Assembly (NCBI RefSeq): GCF_000974685.2
Contig: NZ_AP018738.1
Coordinates: forward strand, 2,418,001-2,482,000
Length of the DNA stretch: 64,000 nucleotides
Direction of reading: 5' to 3'
Source of the DNA: Ferriphaselus amnicola
GTDB lineage: Bacteria > Pseudomonadota > Gammaproteobacteria > Burkholderiales > Gallionellaceae
A program made the position numbers and the translations under genes. A model generated the notes under the pieces. That model was given only the letters and a program-made list of their open reading frames with translations, made no database searches and was not told where the DNA came from. Within the stretch, counting starts at the first letter, position 1. Each line of letters begins with the position of its first letter. Of the stretch, positions 1-8,274 are shown piece by piece.

Positions 1-3000
1 CTGTGCCGCCGCCTCCCCCAACATCAAAACATGGAGCTGGTCCCCCAGTACATCCAAACCCATTATTTGCAGCAAGCTGAACCGGCTCTTCCTGTGTATT
101 GGGTGGAGGTGATGCTGCATTTACGTTCTGATTACCCTCCGTACTGCTATTAGGGTGAGCCCACTTATTAAAGATGTACCCGTACGCCGCCGTCACTGCC
201 CCGTCTGCAAACTTCCCCCCACCAATGACCGACACTGTACCACCCACTACAGCTCGGGTGACCATATTGTCATACTCTCTTGGAACGTTCCCACCGAAAG
301 CTTCACCTGCTGCGGCCGTCATCGCGCCACGACCACAATCCCCTCCACCCGCCGCAGCTCCTGCGCACCCGGCTGCCGCGTGCGCCATGACACGGCCTAT
401 GCCTCCGTCAGCCCATACTCCTCGACCACTCATGACATCTCCAGCAAAGCTGCCCGCACCATAGAACAATCCGGCGGTCACGGCACTTTGCATCCCAGCT
501 TCAATTGACCCATCAGAAGCAACAAAGCCACTTGCGAATCCAGCTCCCATTGCCTGACCAGCAGCAGCCCAAGATGTTGGCCCTCCACTTGGTCCAAGCC
601 ATGCCGCTACCGCAATACTCTGAATGGTACGTGCGGTACCTTTATCGATGAGTCCGGTTTGATAACCAATCTCAGCGGCGACAATTGCGACAAAACAAAA
701 TATGCACTGCCCACTCGGATCGGTTTTAGCTAATGGATTATTCCAGACATAGGTGTAGCGGTTATATGACTGCAAATTTTCTGGGGCTTCAATCAAGAAA
801 TCCGCACTGACGAACCTCGCCATCATCGGGTCATACAGCCGCCCGTTCATGTGGATCAGCCCCACATCGTCCAGCATCTCGTGCCCGGTGTAGCCGTGGT
901 ACATGTCCGGGTTGTTGAGCAGGCCGTTCGGGTCAGCGGTGCCATTGGGATAGCGGCGTTTGCCCCATACGTCATAGGACAGGCGCTGCATTACTCCGCC
1001 GGCTGGACCGGTGATGGCAACGATGGAGCCTAAGTGATCCTTGGTGTAATACTCGTACGTTGGGGGTGCCAACACGGTGCCATCCGAGGCAAGCACTGGC
1101 CCTCCAGCGAGTGTGGTGGTGGTAATGTACTTGCCGAACATTTGGCCACCGGCGTACAGGTAGTGCTCATACTCAATGGCCGGAATCAATACCCCAGTCT
1201 TGGGATCCTTGATCGAGAAGTTGCTCTTCTTTTCGAAATGCAACCCAGTGTCATAGCGTGGACTCAGGGTGACGACTTGGGAGCCATCGGCCTGATTCTC
1301 AATCGTGCGTTCGTGTTCGGGGTTGTACAGGAAGCTGGTGGTATTACAGTTGGCGACCACACTGCCGAAGCAGCTCTTGATCGTGCTCGGCATGTTGAAG
1401 CTGGTCCAAGTGAACGCACGGCTCGCACCGGCGGTCATGTTGCCGTTGGCGTCATAGAGGAAGGTGGGATTCGCTACACCGTTGACCGTACCGGCGATGC
1501 TGGACACCGCGTGCGGACGAATACTGGTCAGGCCGCTGGGATTGTAAGAATAGGTACCCGTGCCGGTCTTGCTGATGATATTGCCCAGCGCATTGTAGGT
1601 AAAGTTGCTGACGGTGTTCACTGCACCGCTGGTGGCGGTGGCACTGGTAACCCGATTGAGGGTGTCATACAGGTACGTCTCGGTCAATCCAGTGGAAATG
1701 TCAGAGCGCGTCAGAAGGTTACCCAAGTTGTCATAGGTGTAACTGCTGTACTGAACCGAATTTCCGACCCCGGCCAATTGCCGAGTCAGCATGCCAGCAT
1801 CGTAAACTTGCTGAGTCACCAAACCATTGCCGTAAGTCTGCTGCAATAGGTGACCTTGTGCATCCATGTTGTTAAGTGTCCACAGCACCTTAGCCGGGAT
1901 GGTGGTATTCACCACTTGGACCAGTGTGCCGACGGCGTTGTAGATATTTTTGACCGCATAGCCAGTCGGATAGGTCTGCACTGATGGTCGCCCAGCTCCA
2001 TCATAAGTGGTGCTGGTGACATACGGCTTGGCTACATTATCAATGACAGTGGATGTGCTGGAGAGGCGTCCAAACGCATCATAAACATGAGTACGCTTGT
2101 ATTTATTATCGGTGCTGGCACTGGTCAGCTTGCCAATCCCGTTAGCCGCCGTGTCATAGACCCAGGTCGAGGTTAGATCCGGCTCATTTCGGGCCAACAT
2201 TCGTCCAAGCTTGTCGTACGTCATGGTGACGGTCTGCTTCTTGGCATCAACCTGACGGATGAGTTCACCCAAAGCATTGTAGGCATAGCTCCAGATACCC
2301 ATATCTGGATCATCCATGCCAATCTTGCGGCCACGCGCATCGTAGGTCAGGACGGTGATATTGCCCGCCGCATCGGTGGTCTTGATCAGGTTGCCGAATG
2401 CATCGTAGGTATAGCCGATGACACTGCCTTTATCATCGGTAACACTGACGGTCTGACCCAGCACATTGCTCACGGTGATTCTGTCTTGTCCGGGGAGCGT
2501 AGTTGCACCCGTCCACGTCGTGTCGGTTTTAGTTAGGCCGTTGTAAACGTGTTTGGTCGTGCGCGTCCCACCCTTCGAAACAGGAGAGCCTTCTTGTACT
2601 GGGCGCCCAAGCAGATCGTAGCTGACCGTTGCAAATTTAGCAGCAGCCACGCCAGACCAGGCATAAGGCAAATAACTTTGGACGGCTTGCCCCAAGGCGT
2701 TATAGGTCACGCGCTTTTCATCGACCCATTCAGTATTATCGAAATCGATGTGAGTAACCGCGAGCTGGCGATTGAGAATGTCGTAGTAGGTATGAGCCCA
2801 ACGCCCCTGTCCTGTACTTAGATTAGCAATACAGTAGCGTTCGCCCGTGATATTTGGATTGACTAGGGAGCACGTATTTAGATATAGCCAAAGCGTCTGC
2901 GTCCCATCTGCACGGGTCTCGGTCGTCTTTCGTCCAAAACCATCGTACGCCCAAGTGGTCGGCAAACCATTCGGGCCGATCAGGCCGTCAACGGCACCAA

Positions 3001-3385
3001 AGCGTTCGTCAAAGGTTCGAGTTTCAGTATGCCCGAGTGCATTGGTCGTAGAGATGGCAAATTGACCGCGCACATCATAGGTGCTGCTCGTCGTCCGTGG
3101 AGCAATGACCGCATCAGTCCCAACGGCCGGGGCAGCCGCTTCGCCCGCACTGCCATTGCAGTTGCGCGTGGTGACGCTCTTTTTATTGCCGTAGGCATCA
3201 TAGGTATATTCAGTGACCAGACAGAGTGCGCTGTTGCCAGGCTCGATGATCTCTTTAGTCAGCAGGCCAGATGCAGGGTCATACACGAAGCTGGAGCTGC
3301 GTGTGGCCGTCACGGCGTGAACCGGCAGGCTGATGAACAGCCCCATCAGCATCGACAGCCCCGTTGTGCGCAGTCGGTTGTTCAT
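1..3385 (-). CDS. RHS/YD-repeat exported protein, 3' end beyond window
   Basis: The minus-strand frame is open from an ATG at 3385 to the left edge, so at least 1,128 codons are present and the C-terminus is missing. The protein starts with a signal peptide (about residues 1-25, ending PVHA), followed by many YD repeats (for example EYTYDAYGN, VLTYDARG). The RHS-core signature comes next: DHLGS near residue 782, then GLIHMNGRLYDP and RFVSAD near residues 840-860, followed by a Gly/Ala-rich variable tail. RHS proteins form shells or filaments, and the part after the core is often a toxin or other variable domain; here that part is only partly visible. The gene lies 71 bp downstream of the SpvB/FG-GAP gene and is probably co-transcribed with it. 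RHS identity is secure; the role is not. Confidence 0.9.
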   Translation of the reverse strand, partial: MNNRLRTTGLSMLMGLFISLPVHAVTATRSSSFVYDPASGLLTKEIIEPGNSALCLVTEYTYDAYGNKKSVTTRNCNGSAGEAAAPAVGTDAVIAPRTTSSTYDVRGQFAISTTNALGHTETRTFDERFGAVDGLIGPNGLPTTWAYDGFGRKTTETRADGTQTLWLYLNTCSLVNPNITGERYCIANLSTGQGRWAHTYYDILNRQLAVTHIDFDNTEWVDEKRVTYNALGQAVQSYLPYAWSGVAAAKFATVSYDLLGRPVQEGSPVSKGGTRTTKHVYNGLTKTDTTWTGATTLPGQDRITVSNVLGQTVSVTDDKGSVIGYTYDAFGNLIKTTDAAGNITVLTYDARGRKIGMDDPDMGIWSYAYNALGELIRQVDAKKQTVTMTYDKLGRMLARNEPDLTSTWVYDTAANGIGKLTSASTDNKYKRTHVYDAFGRLSSTSTVIDNVAKPYVTSTTYDGAGRPSVQTYPTGYAVKNIYNAVGTLVQVVNTTIPAKVLWTLNNMDAQGHLLQQTYGNGLVTQQVYDAGMLTRQLAGVGNSVQYSSYTYDNLGNLLTRSDISTGLTETYLYDTLNRVTSATATSGAVNTVSNFTYNALGNIISKTGTGTYSYNPSGLTSIRPHAVSSIAGTVNGVANPTFLYDANGNMTAGASRAFTWTSFNMPSTIKSCFGSVVANCNTTSFLYNPEHERTIENQADGSQVVTLSPRYDTGLHFEKKSNFSIKDPKTGVLIPAIEYEHYLYAGGQMFGKYITTTTLAGGPVLASDGTVLAPPTYEYYTKDHLGSIVAITGPAGGVMQRLSYDVWGKRRYPNGTADPNGLLNNPDMYHGYTGHEMLDDVGLIHMNGRLYDPMMARFVSADFLIEAPENLQSYNRYTYVWNNPLAKTDPSGQCIFCFVAIVAAEIGYQTGLIDKGTARTIQSIAVAAWLGPSGGPTSWAAAGQAMGAGFASGFVASDGSIEAGMQSAVTAGLFYGAGSFAGDVMSGRGVWADGGIGRVMAHAAAGCAGAAAGGGDCGRGAMTAAAGEAFGGNVPREYDNMVTRAVVGGTVSVIGGGKFADGAVTAAYGYIFNKWAHPNSSTEGNQNVNAASPPPNTQEEPVQLAANNGFGCTGGPAPCFDVGGGGGT

Positions 3386-3456
3386 AGTTATCCCCTTACC
3401 TTGTGTCTTGTCGTGTGTGTCGTACTGTCTCGGTGTTGATCGTTGCGACCCACCCA

Positions 3457-6366
3457 TTACGGGATGGTGCTGGTGACCGTCGCACCGGTCAGTCGGCCTA
3501 GGTACCAATTGACGGTGTCGTTGTTATAAGTATTGGTCGTGGTTTTGGTGAACACGACACTCGGTGTCGCTGGATTGTTCGCCGCAACCGTGATCAGGGT
3601 GGGGTTGCCATACGGGTCGTAGGTGTTGCTGGTCGTGACATTGGTAATCGCAGCACCTTGCACCGTGCCACCACTCCCCAACTCGTAGCTCACTTCCTGC
3701 GTTTTGATCAGTTGCGGTACGTGATAAATGGCACCCAGCGCTGCGTTAGTTGCATAGCTCCAAGTGTTCGTGACCAGATTCAGATAGGGAAGCACCGTCG
3801 CATTCTTGGCGAACTTAAGCACCTGCTTTGCCAAGCCTTGATGGGGATAGTCTTGGGTATAGGTTGTCTGCGTGCAGATATTCGGCGTGACGTTGGTGTC
3901 ACAGGATCGAACGACATTGAACCCGAGGAACCCACCCCCATTCTGGTGGACTCTGGCGTAACTGTAGTTGTAGCTGGTACCTACCGTACCGCCGATACCG
4001 TTACTACTCGCAACATTCGACACTACGTACATCGGTGCCTGGATATCCACCACCGGATACACGGAACCGGCGCCCTTTACGTACACCGTTGTATCCGTTA
4101 GAGGTTTGTAGATGATATTGGTGGAGGCTCCCAGGCCATTCGTAAACGAAGCTACCCGATCCGCCTTGCCCGCTCCAGTTTCAACAAATTTGCGTGACGC
4201 GTCGTCGATCAGTAATAGGTCTGTGGTTCCGTCGCCATCATAATCACCTGGGCGTAAGTCCGAAGCAAACCAGTTGCCCGTAAACTTGCTGGTGCATTTA
4301 CTCAGCAACGTGTCGGTCGGGCTTGCGACAGAAATTCCAGGCCCAGCACAAAGATGGGCGCTGCCCGTCCCCACCACCATCAGGTCGGTAATGCCATCTC
4401 CGTTATAGTCCCCCGGATAAATATGAGGTGATTTCCAGTCACCGGTCGCAACTTGTACGCAATTGTTCGCCGTCGCAATGCCTGGTCCAGGGCAGAAATA
4501 GCTAGCAGATGAGCCCGCCAAGAACAAGTCACTGATACCATCTCCGTTGTAGTCACCGGAAAGGAAGTCAAGGGCACCACCCCAGCCTGCATTGGCAATG
4601 ATCGAACATCCACCGACACCGACAGTCGTTCCAGAACACCGATAGGTATTACCTCCAAACTCATACAGCAGATCGGATACACCATCAGCATTGAAGTCAC
4701 CCACAGTGACATTCCCAGTACCTACTGGCTTCACTCCATACAAAAGAAACCAATTCACACTTGCTGTGTATCCAAGTGGCCTTGATCCAAGCTGAACCGA
4801 ATTGCACGTCTTCAAATCGGGACCGAGACAGTACCCCCGCTCAAATCTCACCTCTGACATTAGAGTAGTGGAAATATAGTCGTATCCAGTGGCTTGGTAG
4901 TAAATCAGATCCAGCTTGCCATCGTTATTCACGTCAGCCACATAGCTGTCGTAGTCCGACGACTGCACATTCGCACTTACATTCACCGTGCCGTTATAAA
5001 ACTGGTAGGGAACTGTTTGCAGGCCGCCGCCAGCCGCTGGCATACCCGTTGCCACGCAGGCTGTCAGTGCAGGACCATGGCACAGCTTTCCATTCGAGAA
5101 AATGTCATCATAGCCATCACCATTGAAGTCCCCGACTGTTACATGGCCTGGAAACTGACTCGATGGAATCGTGAGTGCAGTACAGGTAAATGTGGCCGCC
5201 TGATCCAGTCCAGCACACTTATATGCAGAGGTGCCAATCGAGCCATTCTGGACCAACATCTCCGGCTTTCCGTCACCATTGAAGTCACCTGAATACCGAT
5301 GAGGTATGGAGTTCCAACCCGCACCACCCTGTACCTGTGTCGCCACCGCATTACCAACGGCATCCCCCGTTGCATCCCAACCCACGGTGGTCGGGGGCAA
5401 ACAAGTTGCCGTCGCTGACGTAATCACTCCATCACACTCACGGAGAGTAGTTAGTCTGGATCGTTTTGATGCCGGACTGACGGCATAGTCCAAACGATAA
5501 TCTTTCACCAGCACATTTGCGCCATTGACCTTCGCAAAGGTCTGGATATTATTCAGGCGAACGGTGCTCTTGATCGTGCTGCCGTCTGCATCGTAAAGCG
5601 TGGTGCTATCCGGCCGCGCTTCATATACGAAGCGTACAGAGTTGTACGGCAGCAGGCCGGTCACTGTGTTACCGGTATAGTCAATGCTGGTCGGGTAAAA
5701 TTCTCCGCTGGTTGCACTGTTATCCTGATAAGTAATGGTGTAGTAGTTATTCTTGCTATCCACCACTTTGTTGAGTGCCCAGACTTGAATATTGGTTTTG
5801 CCTTGCTGGACGATCTTGGAGTCCACCGAGTTGCCATAGACCATGGTCAAACCGGCCTTGGTCTCCACCGTGAAGTACGCGGGTCCCGTAGTGGGTGTAC
5901 CACTGGCTCCGTAGGAGGTAATGCGACTAAAACTTTCTCGCTCGGTGCGATAAACGGTGCCATTCGCCCCATAGACGCCGCTGGTCGAAACTAGACGTTG
6001 CCCATCCATGCAATAACGATCCGATGCGTCGTATTGCACCGTTTTGCGGACACCATCCTGCGCCATCGTCTTCGGACAACGGGTGATGGCAGATAATCCC
6101 GATAAACTCCAGCCCACGCCCAATAGACCATTACCACCTTGGCTGTTGTAGTTGATAGCCACGCTCGGAGCCATACCGGCTGTACCAGGTGGAAGTGCGA
6201 TCGGAATACTGTAATTGGCCGCCCCCGTGGGCGAGACACCAAACTGACCCGGGGTAAAGAAGACCGCCTCGGCACTTTGCGCGATGAGTAGCGTGGCTAC
6301 CCCCAGGGCGACTCCGAGTCGTTTTACAAAGTGGCGGAAGTGAATAGGCATGATTTGAGGCTTCAT
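3457..6366 (-). CDS. SpvB-type FG-GAP (VCBS) repeat exported protein
   Basis: This is a 969-aa protein. An N-terminal signal peptide (cleavage near residue 34, AQSAEA) is followed by an SpvB/TcaC-like region of about residues 38-130 with the typical NYNSQGGNGLLGVGW pattern. A series of FG-GAP/VCBS repeats follows, with at least seven calcium-loop motifs such as DFNGDGKPE, DYNGDGISD and DYDGDGTTD. The last ~250 residues resemble the linker that in related proteins leads directly into RHS repeats (YLGRLTGATV), but a stop codon ends the protein there. Proteins of this type are extracellular, as part of Tc-toxin-like or surface RHS proteins. It probably works with the downstream RHS gene. Confidence 0.88.
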   Translation of the reverse strand: MKPQIMPIHFRHFVKRLGVALGVATLLIAQSAEAVFFTPGQFGVSPTGAANYSIPIALPPGTAGMAPSVAINYNSQGGNGLLGVGWSLSGLSAITRCPKTMAQDGVRKTVQYDASDRYCMDGQRLVSTSGVYGANGTVYRTERESFSRITSYGASGTPTTGPAYFTVETKAGLTMVYGNSVDSKIVQQGKTNIQVWALNKVVDSKNNYYTITYQDNSATSGEFYPTSIDYTGNTVTGLLPYNSVRFVYEARPDSTTLYDADGSTIKSTVRLNNIQTFAKVNGANVLVKDYRLDYAVSPASKRSRLTTLRECDGVITSATATCLPPTTVGWDATGDAVGNAVATQVQGGAGWNSIPHRYSGDFNGDGKPEMLVQNGSIGTSAYKCAGLDQAATFTCTALTIPSSQFPGHVTVGDFNGDGYDDIFSNGKLCHGPALTACVATGMPAAGGGLQTVPYQFYNGTVNVSANVQSSDYDSYVADVNNDGKLDLIYYQATGYDYISTTLMSEVRFERGYCLGPDLKTCNSVQLGSRPLGYTASVNWFLLYGVKPVGTGNVTVGDFNADGVSDLLYEFGGNTYRCSGTTVGVGGCSIIANAGWGGALDFLSGDYNGDGISDLFLAGSSASYFCPGPGIATANNCVQVATGDWKSPHIYPGDYNGDGITDLMVVGTGSAHLCAGPGISVASPTDTLLSKCTSKFTGNWFASDLRPGDYDGDGTTDLLLIDDASRKFVETGAGKADRVASFTNGLGASTNIIYKPLTDTTVYVKGAGSVYPVVDIQAPMYVVSNVASSNGIGGTVGTSYNYSYARVHQNGGGFLGFNVVRSCDTNVTPNICTQTTYTQDYPHQGLAKQVLKFAKNATVLPYLNLVTNTWSYATNAALGAIYHVPQLIKTQEVSYELGSGGTVQGAAITNVTTSNTYDPYGNPTLITVAANNPATPSVVFTKTTTNTYNNDTVNWYLGRLTGATVTSTIP

Positions 6367-6419
6367 TTTGATCCCGATGTCTGATCAGGGCATACGCCCA
6401 GTACGTTATACAAGCTGGC

Positions 6420-6767
6420 TCAAGGAGCCGGAAGGATGGCAGGAGGTACATCGATCGGTGGTGGCATCAGCGCCGGATCGATATCCACCGGCAACTCCGC
6501 AAGCGGCACGTCCATGGGTGGCGGTGGTGGCGGAGCAAAGGCTTCGGGAGGCGGAGCCATCACGCCGATGGCGGTCGGATCGACCGGCGGGCTTTCTAAG
6601 GGAACCAGTGGGTCAACCGGTGCGATCGGTGCAATCAACGTCTGGGCGGCAGGATCAACAACGGCCGGTTCCGTCACAGCGTACGTTGAAGCACAGGTCA
6701 GTAGCAAACCCATGGCAAGCACTAGGCGAGCCTTGGAATTCAAGGCAGCATATCGTTTGATCGGCAT
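6420..6767 (-). CDS. small proline-rich exported protein
   Basis: This 115-aa ORF has a basic N-terminus and a hydrophobic stretch (residues 14-30, ending STYA) typical of a signal peptide. The mature part is almost entirely Pro, Ala, Val and Asp with a run of six prolines. It sits 53 bp upstream of the SpvB-type gene in the same direction, so it is likely in the same transcript. Low-complexity Pro-rich exported proteins can serve as periplasm-spanning linkers or surface spacers. No family is recognised. A Gly-rich frame opposite (6436-6849) is the antisense shadow of the same repeats. Confidence 0.6.
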   Translation of the reverse strand: MPIKRYAALNSKARLVLAMGLLLTCASTYAVTEPAVVDPAAQTLIAPIAPVDPLVPLESPPVDPTAIGVMAPPPEAFAPPPPPPMDVPLAELPVDIDPALMPPPIDVPPAILPAP

Positions 6768-6939
6768 CGTTATGTTCTTTTTTAGGTGTGGGATTCGTGA
6801 CTGCGCTCCCTGTTTCAGCAGCCACGATGCGTCTGGGGGCGAATTCTAGCCGATGGGTTTTGTGGTATTCAATATGTCTAAAGCTCTATATCTTTGGATA
6901 TAGGGGACGAAGAATTTGCGTCCCAGCGCGTTGCCAGTT

Positions 6940-7443
6940 TCATGCCGCCGGCAAGGGCGAGGGTGCGGTCGTCACCGGAGGACGGTAGGTGAAACGCCAG
7001 TCAGCGTATCGTTTGGCTTGAGTAAAACCGGCCATCGCCTCGTCGAATTCCCCGGTTTTACGCGGTTTTGCCTCCGATAAGCTGTACACGCCAGCAATGC
7101 CGCCATCCTCAGCACGCACCAACCCCCATTCCTGCTTGCGGGTCATCGGGTCGGTGAACAGTTTGCGCAGGTGGTGTTGTGGCACCATGAAGCGGTCATC
7201 TTTGAGTAAATCTTGCAGCGTCATGGGGTAGCGTTTTACCGTACCCGGGCTGTGTTGGTAATACAGGCCGATGGCTTGGATATACTGCTCGCCGATCAGT
7301 ATCAGTTCTTCCTCGCGTTCCTGTTGCCGCACCGTGCTCCAGACCACGCCGATGGACGCGGTCACCAAGCCAAGAATGGCGATCAGAATCAGGACGGCCA
7401 CATAGGTAATGCCTTGCTGCCGAGTGCAGCTACCACTGCGCAT
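6940..7443 (-). CDS. type II secretion/MSHA-like pseudopilin without Glu+5
   Basis: The start is set at the ATG at 7443, which gives 167 aa and an 11-residue basic leader ending QQG before the hydrophobic stretch ITYVAVLILIAILG. GTG/ATG starts further upstream overlap the preceding gene more. The leader/hydrophobic arrangement is that of a prepilin peptidase substrate, but the position normally occupied by Glu (+5) is Ala. Loss of Glu+5 is known for tip pseudopilins of the GspK type, although this protein is much shorter than GspK. A soluble domain follows with DPMTRKQEWG, a motif seen in GspG-like pseudopilins. It is the last apparatus gene of the cluster. Confidence 0.75.
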   Translation of the reverse strand: MRSGSCTRQQGITYVAVLILIAILGLVTASIGVVWSTVRQQEREEELILIGEQYIQAIGLYYQHSPGTVKRYPMTLQDLLKDDRFMVPQHHLRKLFTDPMTRKQEWGLVRAEDGGIAGVYSLSEAKPRKTGEFDEAMAGFTQAKRYADWRFTYRPPVTTAPSPLPAA

Positions 7444-7816
7444 ACGCTGTTCCATCACGCGCTTTGCCCGGTGCGCCACTTTTCACATCATAGATCGCAC
7501 CTTGCTGGGGATCTTCGGGAGGTACCAGCACCCACGTCGTCGCACTGCCCGTCATCGGATCCTCAGGAATCGCCCGAAGGTAACGATGGGTGACCAGATC
7601 ATTGAGTTCAGCGGGATACTGGCCTGTCTCACCGTAATATTTATCCACCATTTGTCGCAAGGTCGCCAGATCACTACGCAGGATCTCCTCCTTGGCACGC
7701 TCGACACTGCCGAAATAACGTGGGGTTGCCAGCGTGAGCAACAACGACAGGATCGTCATCACCACCAGCAATTCGATCAGGGTGAACCCTTTACCAAGCG
7801 CGATACGGGATGCCAT
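7430..7816 (-). CDS. GspG-like major pseudopilin
   Basis: The ATG at 7816 has an AAGG-type ribosome binding site and gives 128 aa; an ATG at 7849 would overlap the previous gene by 59 bp. A short basic leader ends LGKG before FTLIELLVVMTIL, so the prepilin peptidase site and Glu+5 are both present. The globular part contains the GspG-like run LVTHRYLRAIPEDPMTGS and ends with IYDVKSG, typical of the calcium-binding C-terminus of GspG-type pseudopilins. It would polymerise into the periplasmic pseudopilus. It overlaps both neighbours, which indicates translational coupling. Confidence 0.85.
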   Translation of the reverse strand: MASRIALGKGFTLIELLVVMTILSLLLTLATPRYFGSVERAKEEILRSDLATLRQMVDKYYGETGQYPAELNDLVTHRYLRAIPEDPMTGSATTWVLVPPEDPQQGAIYDVKSGAPGKARDGTAYAQW

Positions 7817-8267
7817 TGCTGCCTTTACTGGTTTCCAGTGGATAGACATCGAATATGTCTGCCCCTTCCTTCGGTGTGTCGGCAGGCGAGTCGTAGCTGC
7901 GCTTACCCCAGGTTTGTTCGGGTGTCAGGGTCGGATCAGTGTTAAGCGGATCGCGTGGGATGCGGCGCAGGAAATGAATCTTGCGATGCGAGGGGTCCTT
8001 TTGATCTTCGACGCCTTCGACTAGGGTGATCAAACTCGGCGGATAGCCAGAGTCGCCGATGTTTTGTACGACACGACCTTGATCCCAAGCTTTCTTGTAG
8101 GCATCCAACGCAGCACGTATCTGCCAGAGTGCTGCACGCAGATCTTTCTCCTTGTCATGACGCAAGGTGGTTTCCACCAAGGGGACAGCGAGCGTCGCCA
8201 GCAGGCCGATGATCGCAGCGGTGACCGCCACTTCGATCAAGGTAAAGCCGCGTGCGGACTGACGCAT
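7791..8267 (-). CDS. type II secretion pseudopilin
   Basis: The ATG at 8267 is preceded by AAGGAG and begins 8 bp after the secretin stop codon; the longer frame to 8333 lies inside the secretin gene. The resulting 158-aa protein has a basic leader ending ARG before FTLIEVAVTAAIIG, with Glu+5 present. The soluble domain has FLRRIPRDPL and ends with DIFDVYPLETSKG, again GspG-like. Two GspG-like pseudopilins in tandem is common in MSHA-like or minimal T2SS clusters; this one may be the major subunit or a minor one. Confidence 0.83.
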   Translation of the reverse strand: MRQSARGFTLIEVAVTAAIIGLLATLAVPLVETTLRHDKEKDLRAALWQIRAALDAYKKAWDQGRVVQNIGDSGYPPSLITLVEGVEDQKDPSHRKIHFLRRIPRDPLNTDPTLTPEQTWGKRSYDSPADTPKEGADIFDVYPLETSKGSNGIPYRAW

Positions 8268-8274
8268 GCCAGCA

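Noticed and set aside
1034..1849. 271-aa plus-strand frame
   Set aside because: Antisense of the RHS gene; regular codons of YD repeats keep the opposite strand open. No motif or signal.
6436..6849. Gly-rich 137-aa plus-strand frame
   Set aside because: Shadow of the Pro-rich gene; Gly codons complement Pro codons. No start context or signal peptide.
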